The notes under the pieces were generated by a model that worked only from the letters and a program-made list of their open reading frames with translations, did not search any database and was not told the DNA's origin. The position numbers and the translations under genes are program-made. A DNA stretch of 64,000 nucleotides from Corynebacterium canis (GTDB lineage: Bacteria; Actinomycetota; Actinomycetes; Mycobacteriales; Mycobacteriaceae): assembly GCF_030408595.1 (NCBI RefSeq), contig NZ_CP047080.1:931501-995500 (forward strand). The letters are read 5' to 3'. Below, piece after piece: positions 25,886 to 35,657 of the stretch; positions within the stretch are counted from its first letter, which is position 1, and the number at the start of each line of letters is the position of its first letter.

Positions 25886-27202
25886 ATGTCTATACAGGTA
25901 GGGAAGCGGAAAACGTGTCAAACTGGTATTCGGGGGATGGTGGCAGTGTGCGCCGGAGCCGTCATGGTGTTTGCATCACCCACATTTGCGGCGGCGCAGG
26001 CCACCGGTGGCGGCGTTGTTCCGGAAAGCGCACAGGGGTACTCCATTGATTCGGCGGAATTCGCACGCCTTTACGGGCCGGGTGTGTTTACTCACACCGC
26101 ATTGAGCAATACCGTTGCCGGGGTTGTTGACGGCACCACACGGGTTGTGTCCAATCGTTTCCGCGCGCTCGAGGATGGGGTATTGGAGGCGGTCCGCTTG
26201 TATTGGCCGGACGGGCGCGGCTACGCCAAGGGCACCGGCGGCAAGCTGAAAATCAGCGTGCTTCCGGACGACGGTTCGACTGGCCACTTTCCGAACATGT
26301 TGGCGGAACCGCTGGCGGTGACCTATTACGAGCCGCACTTGAACGATGGCGTCAAGACCGGCGCCGGCCCGCTCGTGCCCAAGCTGCAGTTTGAGAGCAG
26401 AGAGCAGCAGCTGGTGGCGGGGGAGCTGTACCACATCCTGGTGGAGAACGTGGACGCGAATCCGGCGGAGAATTTCAGCAGCGTCGATCACTCGATTACG
26501 AACCGAGAAAACGGTCGCCCCGCGCGGTGGCTGGACACCACGGACTGGGGCAGCGTGATCGGCTACCGGAAAACCGGGCTGGATTACACCTGGAAGGACG
26601 TCTCGGCGGAAGGCTCCGGCGACAATCTGTTCTCCCCGATCATGGAACTCACGTTCGCTGGTGGGCGCGTCCAAGGTGTGTTCGATATGGAGTCCGGCAG
26701 CGTGGTTCCAGAGCGCATGTACACCGTGACCGCGGACACGCCGGTGCGGGAACGTTTCACCCCGACCAGCGATAAAACGGTGTCCGGGTTGTCCGTGGCG
26801 ACGGCCGCGCACCGGCCCGGAACGCTCGCGTGGAGCCTAAAGCACGACGAAGAAGTGCTGGTAGAGGGCAAAATCGAGCAGCCCGAGGCGGATTTTGAAA
26901 CCCACGATACGCCGAAAAACAAGATCGGCTCCTATACCTGGTACGACGTGGAGTTGCCGCAACACGTGCACCTTGCCGCCGGCGAAAACTACGACCTCGA
27001 ATTGCGTGCCGAAGGTACGAGCGAATGGAAGATAGGCGATCACAGCAACGGTTCGCTTTACGACGTCGCGTGGCCCGCCGCCTTCACCGAATCCCAGGCG
27101 CAGCACCTCCAAGACGGGCAATGGATTAACACCAATCATTGGGATCACGCGAAGCCGGGTCGGGGCACGAACTGGCCGGTGGTGCTACACCTTGCCCCGT
27201 GA
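25886..27202 (+). CDS. Secreted protein of unknown function
   Basis: This 438-residue protein has a signal peptide (K-R-K near the start, then a hydrophobic core V-A-V-C-A-G-A-V-M-V-F-A and a cleavage-like A-A-A-Q-A). The mature part is rich in beta-strand patterns, with several W and Y residues and two similar sub-regions, each with P-(L/E)-(A/R)-(V/M)-T/Y-like strands. I do not recognise the family and it has no LPXTG anchor or membrane tail. I chose ATG 25886; there is no clear Shine-Dalgarno, so a leaderless transcript is possible. It is divergent from the iron-box operon, so a shared promoter region and a role in the same uptake process are possible but unproven. Confidence 0.65.
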   Translation: MSIQVGKRKTCQTGIRGMVAVCAGAVMVFASPTFAAAQATGGGVVPESAQGYSIDSAEFARLYGPGVFTHTALSNTVAGVVDGTTRVVSNRFRALEDGVLEAVRLYWPDGRGYAKGTGGKLKISVLPDDGSTGHFPNMLAEPLAVTYYEPHLNDGVKTGAGPLVPKLQFESREQQLVAGELYHILVENVDANPAENFSSVDHSITNRENGRPARWLDTTDWGSVIGYRKTGLDYTWKDVSAEGSGDNLFSPIMELTFAGGRVQGVFDMESGSVVPERMYTVTADTPVRERFTPTSDKTVSGLSVATAAHRPGTLAWSLKHDEEVLVEGKIEQPEADFETHDTPKNKIGSYTWYDVELPQHVHLAAGENYDLELRAEGTSEWKIGDHSNGSLYDVAWPAAFTESQAQHLQDGQWINTNHWDHAKPGRGTNWPVVLHLAP

Positions 27203-27208
27203 ATCGAA

Positions 27209-28618
27209 TTAAGAATCGAAGCCCACTTTGAACAAGGCCATGAGTTTTAGCAGCGGGCCGTCCTTGCCGGTGCGGTCGGATTTCGCCACCGCTTTGCGCA
27301 CGATGCGGATCAGCGGATAGGCGATCGGCTCGGGCGGGATCGGTATGGGTAGCCTGCGCGACATCCGCAATCGAGTGCGCTCGGTGTCTCGACCTTCCAG
27401 CAGGTCCAGCATGACCTGCGCCCCGAAACGGGTGGCCGCCACGCCGAGCCCGGTGTATCCGGCACTATATGCGATATTGCCCTTTCTGGTCGCCCCGTGA
27501 AAGGCCATGAGCTGGGTGGACATATCGATCGCGCCGCCCCATGCGTGCGTGAATTCGATGTCGCGCAGCTGCGGGAAGGTGGTAAAGAAATGGTCGGCAA
27601 GCAGCAGGAAAGTCTCTTCGCGCTGATCCTGGGAGGGCTTGACCTTCCGGCCTCGGTGGTACACCGCATCCCAACCGCCAAAGAGAATCCGATGGTCGCT
27701 GGTCTTGCGATAATAGTGAAACTCGCGGCCGGAATCCGTGATCCCATTGTTCTCGGTCCACCCGATAGCCTCGAATTGATCCTCGCTTAAAGGTTCGGTT
27801 ACCAGGGCGTAATCATAGATCGGGACGGTGGCTAAACGCAGCCGTTTGAGCGGGGACGGAAAGACATTGGTGGCCAGTGCGACCCGCTCGGCGCGTACCT
27901 GCCCCTCTGGGGTGTGCGCGGTGGCTGTGGTCGGGGCGTCGATAAGCTCCGTGACGGGGCTGTGTTCGAAGATGTGTACGCCTAACTTTTCGGCTGCGGC
28001 GGCTAAACCCCAAGCTAGCTTGGCCGGATGTACATAGGAATAGCCTTTACGTTTGAACACCCCTGCGCGGTACACCGCGGAAGCGCCATGGCCGTGGGGC
28101 GCGGACATGTCCAGCGGCTCGGCGTCGGGATCCGGCATCAGCCCGTCCACCTGGTGCGGCTCGGTAGCCACCACCATGATGCCCGAATTGTGCCACTCGG
28201 CGTCGATGCTGTAGCGCTCGATGGTGCGCTCGAGTTCGATAAAGTTTTCGTCCGCTAGGCGATGGATTGTGTCCAGCTCCGTGGGGAAATGCAGCCGGCC
28301 GTTCTCCTCGCCGTGAGTGAGGCTGGACTCGCAAAACCCGCCGTTGCGGCCGCTCGCTGCCCACGCGATGCGCTGCTGCTCCAACAATACGATCATCCAT
28401 TCGGGGTGGCGCTCCTTGGCAATCAGTGCGGTCCACAGGCCGCAAAACCCGCCGCCGATGATAAGCAAATCGGCGTCGATCTCTCCGTGCAACGCCGGGC
28501 GAGCGGCCGGACGGTCCGGGTTATCCAGCCAAAACGGGGTGGGGGAGGCGGCGCGAAGGGAACGCTCGAGGGTCGCGCGATCGTGACGTAATTCATGGCT
28601 ATAGACGGGATTTGGCAT
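27209..28618 (-). CDS. FAD-dependent amine oxidoreductase (PuuB/OrdL-like)
   Basis: This 469-residue DAO-fold flavoprotein has the dinucleotide motif I-I-G-G-G-F-C-G (53-60), the second stretch W-A-A-S-G-R-N-G-G-F-C and a C-terminal G-G-A-I-D-M-S and A-Y-S-A-G-Y-T-G-L-G-V. Related enzymes oxidise gamma-glutamylputrescine or other secondary amines and acids to an aldehyde. AAGGAG precedes the ATG at 28618. It is divergent from an aldehyde dehydrogenase gene, which would oxidise such a product, so the pair fits amine catabolism. The precise substrate is not visible. It ends six bases from the convergent secreted-protein stop. Confidence 0.8.
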   Translation of the reverse strand: MPNPVYSHELRHDRATLERSLRAASPTPFWLDNPDRPAARPALHGEIDADLLIIGGGFCGLWTALIAKERHPEWMIVLLEQQRIAWAASGRNGGFCESSLTHGEENGRLHFPTELDTIHRLADENFIELERTIERYSIDAEWHNSGIMVVATEPHQVDGLMPDPDAEPLDMSAPHGHGASAVYRAGVFKRKGYSYVHPAKLAWGLAAAAEKLGVHIFEHSPVTELIDAPTTATAHTPEGQVRAERVALATNVFPSPLKRLRLATVPIYDYALVTEPLSEDQFEAIGWTENNGITDSGREFHYYRKTSDHRILFGGWDAVYHRGRKVKPSQDQREETFLLLADHFFTTFPQLRDIEFTHAWGGAIDMSTQLMAFHGATRKGNIAYSAGYTGLGVAATRFGAQVMLDLLEGRDTERTRLRMSRRLPIPIPPEPIAYPLIRIVRKAVAKSDRTGKDGPLLKLMALFKVGFDS

Positions 28619-28689
28619 GAATATAATCTCCTTGTTGCGGTATTGGTTTCATCATGGCAAAGCGGGCGAAGTACCGTCAATGCCGTGTT

Positions 28690-28732
28690 ATGTGATGAGA
28701 AATCTATAACATTGTGATCTTTTACATCACAT
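28690..28732. promoter_or_regulatory. Inverted repeat in the divergent amine-catabolism promoter
   Basis: ATGTGATG (28690-28697) and CATCACAT (28725-28732) form a perfect 8-bp inverted repeat with a 27-bp centre, and a third half-site TGTGAT lies at 28713-28718. The spacing is too wide for a GlxR/CRP box (TGTGA-6 bp-TCACA), so a dedicated regulator is more likely. The following region is A/T-rich (AAATATATATTAAATATTT) and could hold the promoter. Confidence 0.5.
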
Positions 28733-28908
28733 GGTTATGCAAGCTTGTTGTTAGGCAAAATATATATTAAATATTTCGCTGAAAAGCTGGCGCTGGCGTA
28801 AATGTATTGTATAGGGTGGGCGAAAAGGAGAACCTGGTTTCAGCACGTCATGCACTGTATCCTCAGGCGAGCGTTGAGCGTCTGGGTTTTCCGGAAAGGA
28901 GAGCGACA

Positions 28909-30375
28909 GTGAATACACAATTGTCGCGAGAAATTATCCCGCCGCGCACTCAGCTTTATATCGACGGTGAATATATCGACGCCGCAGATGCGAAAACCGC
29001 CGAAGTTGTGAGTCCCGTTACGGGCAAAGTAATAGGGCAAGTCGCGGTGCCAACATCGGCAGATCTGGACCGTGCAGTGGCGGCCGCGCGCAAGGCGCAA
29101 CGTGCATGGCGTGAAGTGGGGGTATGGCAACGCGCCGAAATCCTGCATCGCGTCGGCGAGCTCATCAGCCAGCGTCGCGATCAGCTTTCCCATCTGCTTA
29201 CCTTGGAGCAAGGCAAGCCGCTCGCGGAGGCCTACGCCGACATCGATGAAACCGCAAAGCTGTTCCATTTGCATGCGGAGGATGCGGTGCGGTTGCACGG
29301 CGAAACCCTCCCCGCGAACGATCCGAAGAAACGGATGTGGACCTTCTACCAGGCGGTGGGAACGTGGGCGATCATCATTCCGTGGAATTTCCCAGTGTTG
29401 ATGTTTTCGGAATTCGCCGCCCCCGGGCTTGCCACCGGGAATGCGCTGGTGGTGAAGCCTCCGACGCATACCGCGCTGACTTTGCTCGCCACCGTGGAAG
29501 TGTTGGAGGAGGCCGGTCTGCCGCGCGGCTTGGTGAACATCCTGCCAGGCGAAGGTGAGTTCGGTTCGCAGCTGGTGCGGCATCCGGGTATAGACGCGAT
29601 CGGCTTTATCGGATCCTCCGCGACCGCCGAAACCATCGTTAGCACAGCTGGTCTAAAGCGCGCGCTTATTGAGGCTTCGGGCAACGGGCCTGTCGTTGTC
29701 CTCAACGACGCGGATCTCGACGCCGCGGCCCGCGCCGCTGTGCGGGGCGCCTACTACAATGCGGGCCAAGTGTGCTGTGCGACCGGTCGGGTTCTTGTGC
29801 ACCGAGCGGTACATGACGAGTTTGTGCTAGCGCTGCGGATCGCCGCGCGCGAGGCGGTATTAGGTGATCCATTCGATCCGGCGACCACCCTTGGGCCGAT
29901 GAATAATCAACGCACCGCCGGAAAGGTTGATGCCCATATCGCCCAGGCGCGCGAACGTGGATTCGAAATCGTGGTTGGTGGCGGCCGCAGTACCGCATTC
30001 CCGACCGATCTCTATTACGAATTCACTGTAATAACCAATGTTGCGGAAGACAGCCTGCTCAGTACCGAAGAAACGTTCGGACCGGTCGTGCCCGTGATCG
30101 TTGGCAACGATGACGATGATCTCTTGCGCCTAGCCAACCAGGATGCGTTGGGTTTACAGGGCGCCGTCTTTACCAAGGACATCACCCGCGCTTACCGATT
30201 TGTGGAGCACATGCGCACGGGACAAGTAGTGGTCAATGATTCCAATGGATTTTGGGATATCAATATGCCCTTCGGCGGAGTCGGCGGAACTCGCACCGGC
30301 TGGGGGCGCATCGGCGGCAAGCACACCCTGATTGATATGAGCGATCTGCGCACCGGCGTTATTCAGCTCGACTAG
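28909..30375 (+). CDS. NAD(P)-dependent aldehyde dehydrogenase
   Basis: This 488-residue enzyme of the aldehyde dehydrogenase superfamily has W-N-F-P-V-L-M, the nucleotide-binding G-F-I-G-S-S-A-T-A-E, the general-base segment E-A-S-G-N-G-P, and the catalytic cysteine in G-Q-V-C (Cys289). E-E-T-F-G-P-V-V-P-V follows. The E-A-S-G instead of E-L-G-G is unusual but conserved in some branches. The start is GTG 28909, with AAAGGAG upstream; an in-frame start 102 bases earlier has no such site. Its divergent neighbour is an amine oxidase, so aminobutyraldehyde or a similar aldehyde is a reasonable but untested substrate. Confidence 0.87.
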   Translation: MNTQLSREIIPPRTQLYIDGEYIDAADAKTAEVVSPVTGKVIGQVAVPTSADLDRAVAAARKAQRAWREVGVWQRAEILHRVGELISQRRDQLSHLLTLEQGKPLAEAYADIDETAKLFHLHAEDAVRLHGETLPANDPKKRMWTFYQAVGTWAIIIPWNFPVLMFSEFAAPGLATGNALVVKPPTHTALTLLATVEVLEEAGLPRGLVNILPGEGEFGSQLVRHPGIDAIGFIGSSATAETIVSTAGLKRALIEASGNGPVVVLNDADLDAAARAAVRGAYYNAGQVCCATGRVLVHRAVHDEFVLALRIAAREAVLGDPFDPATTLGPMNNQRTAGKVDAHIAQARERGFEIVVGGGRSTAFPTDLYYEFTVITNVAEDSLLSTEETFGPVVPVIVGNDDDDLLRLANQDALGLQGAVFTKDITRAYRFVEHMRTGQVVVNDSNGFWDINMPFGGVGGTRTGWGRIGGKHTLIDMSDLRTGVIQLD

Positions 30376-30512
30376 TTTCGGTTCCTGCCTGTTTGGTGGG
30401 CGGGCGCGGAGTTTATATGGTGTGCGACCGAATAATGCGCTCTAAGGCCTTGGAAGAGGCATGTGTATGGCCCAATGCCCCCAAACTGCCACAGCCCTTC
30501 ATTTGGTTGCTC

Positions 30513-30570
30513 ACCGCCTATCGAGTTGAACGTTGTCTACCGATATTTATTACATCAAAATCCCGAAATC
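30513..30570 (+). repeat. Dispersed double-hairpin repeat, copy E, left part
   Basis: The copy begins near ACCGCCTAT and reads GAGTTGAACGTTGTCTACCG then CGATATTTATTACA, into the loop ATCCCGAAATC. It stops abruptly at 30570, where the IS begins. The remainder resumes at 32272. Confidence 0.8.
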
Positions 30571-30614
30571 GCCGCGTGCCATTGAGTTGTGAACTTCTTT
30601 GATTGTTCTTGGTT

Positions 30615-31697
30615 TTATTGTACTTGGTTTTGTGGGGTTGGTGGTGGTGTTCCGATTTTGATGCCGACGGTGGCTGGTGGTGGTTGGAACATGGATCGTG
30701 GTGGGCGTCGTTGGGGGTAGGTGTTGTAGTAGATTTCTTCCTTTGCTTTGCGGTGTTTGAGTAGTGGTTTCCATTCGCCGGTGTAGACCTGTTGTGGGGT
30801 GAATCCGGCGAGGCCGCTGTGTGGGTCGTGGTTGTTGTAGGCGTCGATGATGGAGGCCATGGTGTTGGCGGCGGCCTTGATATTGGGGTAGCTGGTTAAG
30901 GCGTAGCGGTGGTGTTTGAGTGTGCGGTGGGAGGATTCTTCGAAAGGGTTGTCGTTGGATACTCCGGGGCGGATGAGTGAGTTCTACGCCGTTGGCGTCG
31001 AGCATTTGGCGCATTGGGTGGTCATGACAGCACGGTCGGTGTGCAGGACTCGGACCTTGGCGTGGTTGAGCTGCTCGGCGGCGATGACTTGGGCGATGAG
31101 GTCGGTGGCGATGTGTTTGTCTTGGCGCAGTTGTACGGTGTGGCCGACGATTTTACGGGAGTGCAAGTCCAGCACGGTGTAGAGGTGAAATCCCTTGGTC
31201 ATAAAGGATCCGGGGAGCCAGGTGATATCCCAGCACAGGACTTCGCCGGGCCGTGTCGCGGTCACTATTCGTGGTGGTTGCGGCGCCCGTGGCGCGCCGT
31301 GGCGCAGCGGTGCTGGCACCGTTTTGATTTCATTGTTCACGCGGTAAAACGTCCGCAATGAGCCGAGCAAGGGCTCCTCGGAATCGACATGGCTGAAAAA
31401 GATTTTATAGACCGATAATCCCTGCTCACGACCGTCGCGAAGCAATGCGGCGATACGTTGACGCTCCGGGGCGCTAATCGTTTTCGGCGGCGCGGCCTTT
31501 GGGTGTTGTGGTGGTTTCTTCGGCCGCGGATGCCGCCGGTAATACAGGGTTGTTTTCGCAAGCCCAAGCAGCTTCAATGCCGCGTTTTGGGTATAGCCAG
31601 CCGCCGCAAGCAACTCTAAAATATGGTCTTCAAGCTTAACGAACTCATCGAAATCGGCTTGCTGCTCTGGGGAAAGTTTCCGGCCACCACGCATCAA
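30615..31697 (-). pseudogene. IS transposase OrfB with two compensating frameshifts
   Basis: The DDE transposase is encoded on the minus strand. It has V-L-C-W-D-I-T-W (first Asp), V-R-V-L-H-T-D-R (second Asp) and N-P-F-E-E-S-S-H-R-T-L-K (Glu), spaced about 34 residues from the second Asp, as in the IS3 family. Near 31008 one base is missing (CAATG where CAAATG is expected), so the frame shifts and hits a stop. Near 30971 one extra base restores the original frame to the end at 30615. The start overlaps the OrfA stop as ATGA. It is presumably inactive unless these are sequencing errors. Confidence 0.8.
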
Positions 31698-32194
31698 CGA
31701 TCGGTATATTTTTGCATGGCGGCGATAGCTTTTCCCATCGCCTCCACCGCCTTGGCATGCGCAGTGGTGGCAGCATCCTTATCCGCAACCACCTTTTCCA
31801 ATTCAGCGATCCGCGCCTCCAATTTGGCGTGACGTGTTTCCCACTTCGCGCGCGCAGTCTCCCACTTCGCGCGCTCGGTCTCCAGCTTCGCACGCTCCGC
31901 CCCCAGCTCGGCGTTAAGCGCCTCCAACTCCTGATTGCGCTGTGTCAGCCGAGAAAACTCCACGATATTTTCATCACTCATAGGAATATTTTCTCGCGGT
32001 GTTAACCCGATGTCGAGCGTGCCCGCCGCAAGCTGCCGCCGCCACAAATACAACTGCCGCGGCGTCACCCCGGCCGCCCGGAGGAACTCTCCCTTCAGAC
32101 CATGCTTGGTCTCCGCATGGGCCAACACGATCTCCCGGCGCTGCTCCGCAGTAAACGTCCGGTCCGGATCTACCGGAGGGATCTGTACAGACAT
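31694..32194 (-). CDS. IS transposase OrfA (helix-turn-helix and coiled coil)
   Basis: This 166-residue protein starts at ATG 32194 behind GGAAGG. The N-terminal half has a helix-turn-helix (F-T-A-E-Q-R-R-E-I-V-L-A-H, then A-A-G-V-T-P-R-Q-L-Y-L-W-R-R-Q), which binds the IS ends. The second half is a long coiled coil with repeated A-K-(L/W)-E-T heptads (about residues 85-145), typical of IS3-family OrfA oligomerisation. The reading frame is intact, unlike OrfB. Confidence 0.85.
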   Translation of the reverse strand: MSVQIPPVDPDRTFTAEQRREIVLAHAETKHGLKGEFLRAAGVTPRQLYLWRRQLAAGTLDIGLTPRENIPMSDENIVEFSRLTQRNQELEALNAELGAERAKLETERAKWETARAKWETRHAKLEARIAELEKVVADKDAATTAHAKAVEAMGKAIAAMQKYTDR

Positions 32195-32271
32195 CTTGAA
32201 CCTTCCTTCCTCATCCCCATGACCATCACGGGGAAGCTTCCGAAAGTTCACATCTTCAATGGCAAGGTACG

Positions 32272-32382
32272 AATCTGTGTAAAAAGTATCACGCCGAAGG
32301 CCCCAGCCGGCCCCGGATGATGAAAACTACACAGGATTGGCGTTTCGTGTGTAAAAAACTTCATCTGAAGTGCACGACCTAT
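32272..32382 (+). repeat. Dispersed double-hairpin repeat, copy E, right part
   Basis: The interrupted copy resumes at AATCTGTGTAAAAAGTATC, followed by the GC-rich linker and hairpin 2 (ACTACACAGGATTGGCGTTT, GTGTAAAAAACTTCATC) and ends with ACCTAT at 32377-32382. It lies 130 bases upstream of the tatD start. Confidence 0.8.
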
Positions 32383-32511
32383 CTTCGGCGAGGTGCTCGG
32401 TGGCCAAGCGGCGCTCGCAGTGGCCAAGCGAGGCGCTTAATAGCCAAGGCGGGTGCATCAGTAGTGGGGAGCTGGGCGACAGGAGCTGGGCGAAGGGTAG
32501 GATTTTGGGGC

Positions 32512-33351
32512 ATGGCTAAGAAGAAGTCTCGTCCGGTTCCTGTTCCTGCGCCGCCGCTACCTGGGATTGTTGATGCGCATACGCATCTTGCGTCGTGTGG
32601 GGCGCGCACGCCGGGGGAGGTTGCCGAGATTGTGGGACGGGCGGTAGGGGCGGGCGTCGAGAAGCTTTGTACGGTGGGGGATGGCCTGGCGGAGGCGGAA
32701 CTGGCCCTTGCCGCCGCGCAGAGTAACGAACGTGTGTTCGCGGCCTGTGCGGTCCATCCGACGCGGGCATTAGAACTGGATGAAGCCGCGCGGGCGCGGC
32801 TCACGAACATGGCGGCGGACCCGCGATGCGTGGCGGTAGGGGAGACCGGCCTGGACACGTACTGGATCGGAAAATCGGACACATGTGCGCCCTTGGAGAT
32901 ACAAGAGGAGGCGCTGCGTTGGCACATAGATTTGGCGGTGGCGAGCGGCAAGGCGCTGATGATCCATAATCGAGAAGCGGACGCGGAGCTGATGCGTGTG
33001 CTGGCGGACGCTCCCACGCCCAGGGCGACGATCCTGCATTGCTTCTCTTCGCCGCTGGAAATGGCCGAGGAGGCGCTGGCGCGCGGCTATGTGCTGTCCT
33101 TCGCAGGCAATGTGACGTTTCGGCGGAATGAGGAGCTGCGGGAGGCGGCCCGGATCGCGCCCGCGCGGCAGCTGCTGATTGAAACGGATGCGCCGTATAT
33201 GACGCCGGAGCCGTTCCGTGGCGGCCGCAACGAGCCGGCGATCGTGGGGTATACAGCCTACTGTCTTGCGGAGGTGCGCGGGCAGGAGCCAGCCGAGTTC
33301 GCGGCCGAGCTTAATAAAACTTTCGACGAGGTTTATGGTATTCTCAGCTGA
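32512..33351 (+). CDS. tatD: TatD family metal-dependent hydrolase
   Basis: This 279-residue TIM-barrel metallohydrolase has all the usual metal ligands: D-A-H-T-H near residue 22, G-E-T-G-L-D, M-I-H-N-R-E, I-L-H-C-F-S and E-T-D-A-P-Y. TatD enzymes are 3'-5' DNA/RNA exonucleases linked to DNA repair and, in bacteria, to RNA quality control. The start is ATG 32512; the open frame extends upstream but is not conserved. It is followed by rpf2, rsmA and ispE as in other corynebacteria. Confidence 0.9.
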   Translation: MAKKKSRPVPVPAPPLPGIVDAHTHLASCGARTPGEVAEIVGRAVGAGVEKLCTVGDGLAEAELALAAAQSNERVFAACAVHPTRALELDEAARARLTNMAADPRCVAVGETGLDTYWIGKSDTCAPLEIQEEALRWHIDLAVASGKALMIHNREADAELMRVLADAPTPRATILHCFSSPLEMAEEALARGYVLSFAGNVTFRRNEELREAARIAPARQLLIETDAPYMTPEPFRGGRNEPAIVGYTAYCLAEVRGQEPAEFAAELNKTFDEVYGILS

Positions 33352-33433
33352 GGTGCTGGGTGAGGCTCAGGCAAGGTGCGCGTTCTGCCGTAGGGTAACG
33401 CGCCCTGTAGTTGTTCCGATACACTCTTTAGGG

Positions 33434-33449
33434 TGTGGCCGCGGTCACG
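33434..33449. promoter_or_regulatory. Possible GlxR (CRP-type) site upstream of rpf2
   Basis: TGTGG-CCGCGG-TCACG matches eight of ten informative positions of the GlxR consensus TGTGA-6 bp-TCACA. It is 148 bp upstream of the rpf2 start. In C. glutamicum, rpf2 is known to be controlled by GlxR, RamA and RamB, so a site here is expected. Confidence 0.45.
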
Positions 33450-33587
33450 GAAATTCGGGGCTCCTGATATCTGGAGTAAACTCCTGTGACTATTGTGATA
33501 CATCGTTTGCTATTTACCTCGACAACAATGCAAAGTTATCGTACTGTGACTTTCATCGGACTTCTTGATCGACACACCTAGACCTAA

Positions 33588-34742
<1,155 letters not shown>

Positions 34743-34789
34743 CCTGATTCCCTCCGGTTGGCCGCCCCTGCGGTACATTCAAAGCTACT

Positions 34790-35653
34790 ATGCAGAATGA
34801 ACACTCGCGGGCGGCGCTGTTGGGCCCGGTGGAGATCCGCCAGTTGGCGGAGCGGTTGGGCGTGACGCCCACCAAAAAGCTCGGGCAGAATTTTGTCCAC
34901 GATCCGAACACGGTGCGCCGTATCGTCGCGGCCGCCGAGGTGCGTGCGGAAGATCACGTGGTGGAGGTGGGCCCGGGCCTGGGGTCGTTGACGTTGGCGC
35001 TGCTGGATAGCGTGGCCGATGTGACGGCAGTGGAGATTGATCCCCGCCTTGCCGCCGAGCTTCCCGCGACCGTTGCGTGGCGGGCCCCGGCGTTGGCGCA
35101 GAATTTGCATGTGGTGGTGCGTGATGCCCTTGAGGTGCGCCGCCAGGATTTGCCGGTGCAGCCGACGGCGTTGGTGGCTAATCTTCCGTACAATGTTTCG
35201 GTGCCCGTGTTATTGCACATGCTTGCGGAATTCCCGACGATTCGCCGGGTGCTTGTGATGGTCCAGGCGGAGGTTGCGGACCGTCTCGCAGCGGCCCCGG
35301 GTTCCAAGACGTATGGCGTGCCGAGCGTGAAGGCGTCGTTTTATGGCCCGGTGAAGCGTGCCGGGGCGATCGGCAAGAACGTGTTTTGGCCGGCGCCGAA
35401 GATTGAGTCCGGTTTGGTGGCTATTGACCGCACCGATCCGTACCCTTCCGCTTTGCGCGCCACAGTGTTTCCGCTTATCGACGCCGCGTTCGCCCAGCGC
35501 CGCAAAACCCTCCGCGCCGCGCTCGCCGGTGTGTTCGGTTCGGGGGCGGCTGCGGAGGAGGCCCTGCGAGCGGCCGGTATCGATCCCGGGTTGCGTGGTG
35601 AAAAACTTGATATTGCGGATTTTGTCCGTTTGGCCCAAACGGTAGGGGAGTAA
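34790..35653 (+). CDS. rsmA: 16S rRNA dimethyladenosine transferase RsmA (KsgA)
   Basis: This 287-residue SAM-dependent enzyme dimethylates A1518 and A1519 in 16S rRNA. It has the start [12 protein letters not shown] motif [11 protein letters not shown], and catalytic N-L-P-Y-N-V-S. Loss of this enzyme gives kasugamycin resistance in many bacteria. It lies four bases before ispE, in the order known from C. glutamicum. Confidence 0.95.
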   Translation: MQNEHSRAALLGPVEIRQLAERLGVTPTKKLGQNFVHDPNTVRRIVAAAEVRAEDHVVEVGPGLGSLTLALLDSVADVTAVEIDPRLAAELPATVAWRAPALAQNLHVVVRDALEVRRQDLPVQPTALVANLPYNVSVPVLLHMLAEFPTIRRVLVMVQAEVADRLAAAPGSKTYGVPSVKASFYGPVKRAGAIGKNVFWPAPKIESGLVAIDRTDPYPSALRATVFPLIDAAFAQRRKTLRAALAGVFGSGAAAEEALRAAGIDPGLRGEKLDIADFVRLAQTVGE

Positions 35654-35657
35654 CTTC

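Larger units (their letters stand above)
30571..32271 (-). mobile_element. IS3-like insertion sequence inserted in repeat copy E
   Basis: The element is 1,701 bp and encodes OrfA and a damaged OrfB. Imperfect terminal inverted repeats are visible: TGCCATTGAGTTGTGAACTT near the left end (from 30577) and TGCCATTGAAGATGTGAACT on the complement of the right end. AATC occurs directly before (30567-30570) and after (32272-32275) the element, a candidate 4-bp target duplication. Joining the flanks restores the repeat except for one missing A. The exact termini are uncertain by a few bases. Confidence 0.8.

Noticed and set aside
28690..28732. GlxR/CRP-type site in the amine-catabolism promoter
   Set aside because: The half-sites are too far apart (9 or 27 bases rather than 6).
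31694..31697. Programmed -1 frameshift joining OrfA and OrfB of the IS
   Set aside because: OrfB has its own ATG overlapping the OrfA stop, and no slippery heptamer is evident; coupling by reinitiation is more likely.
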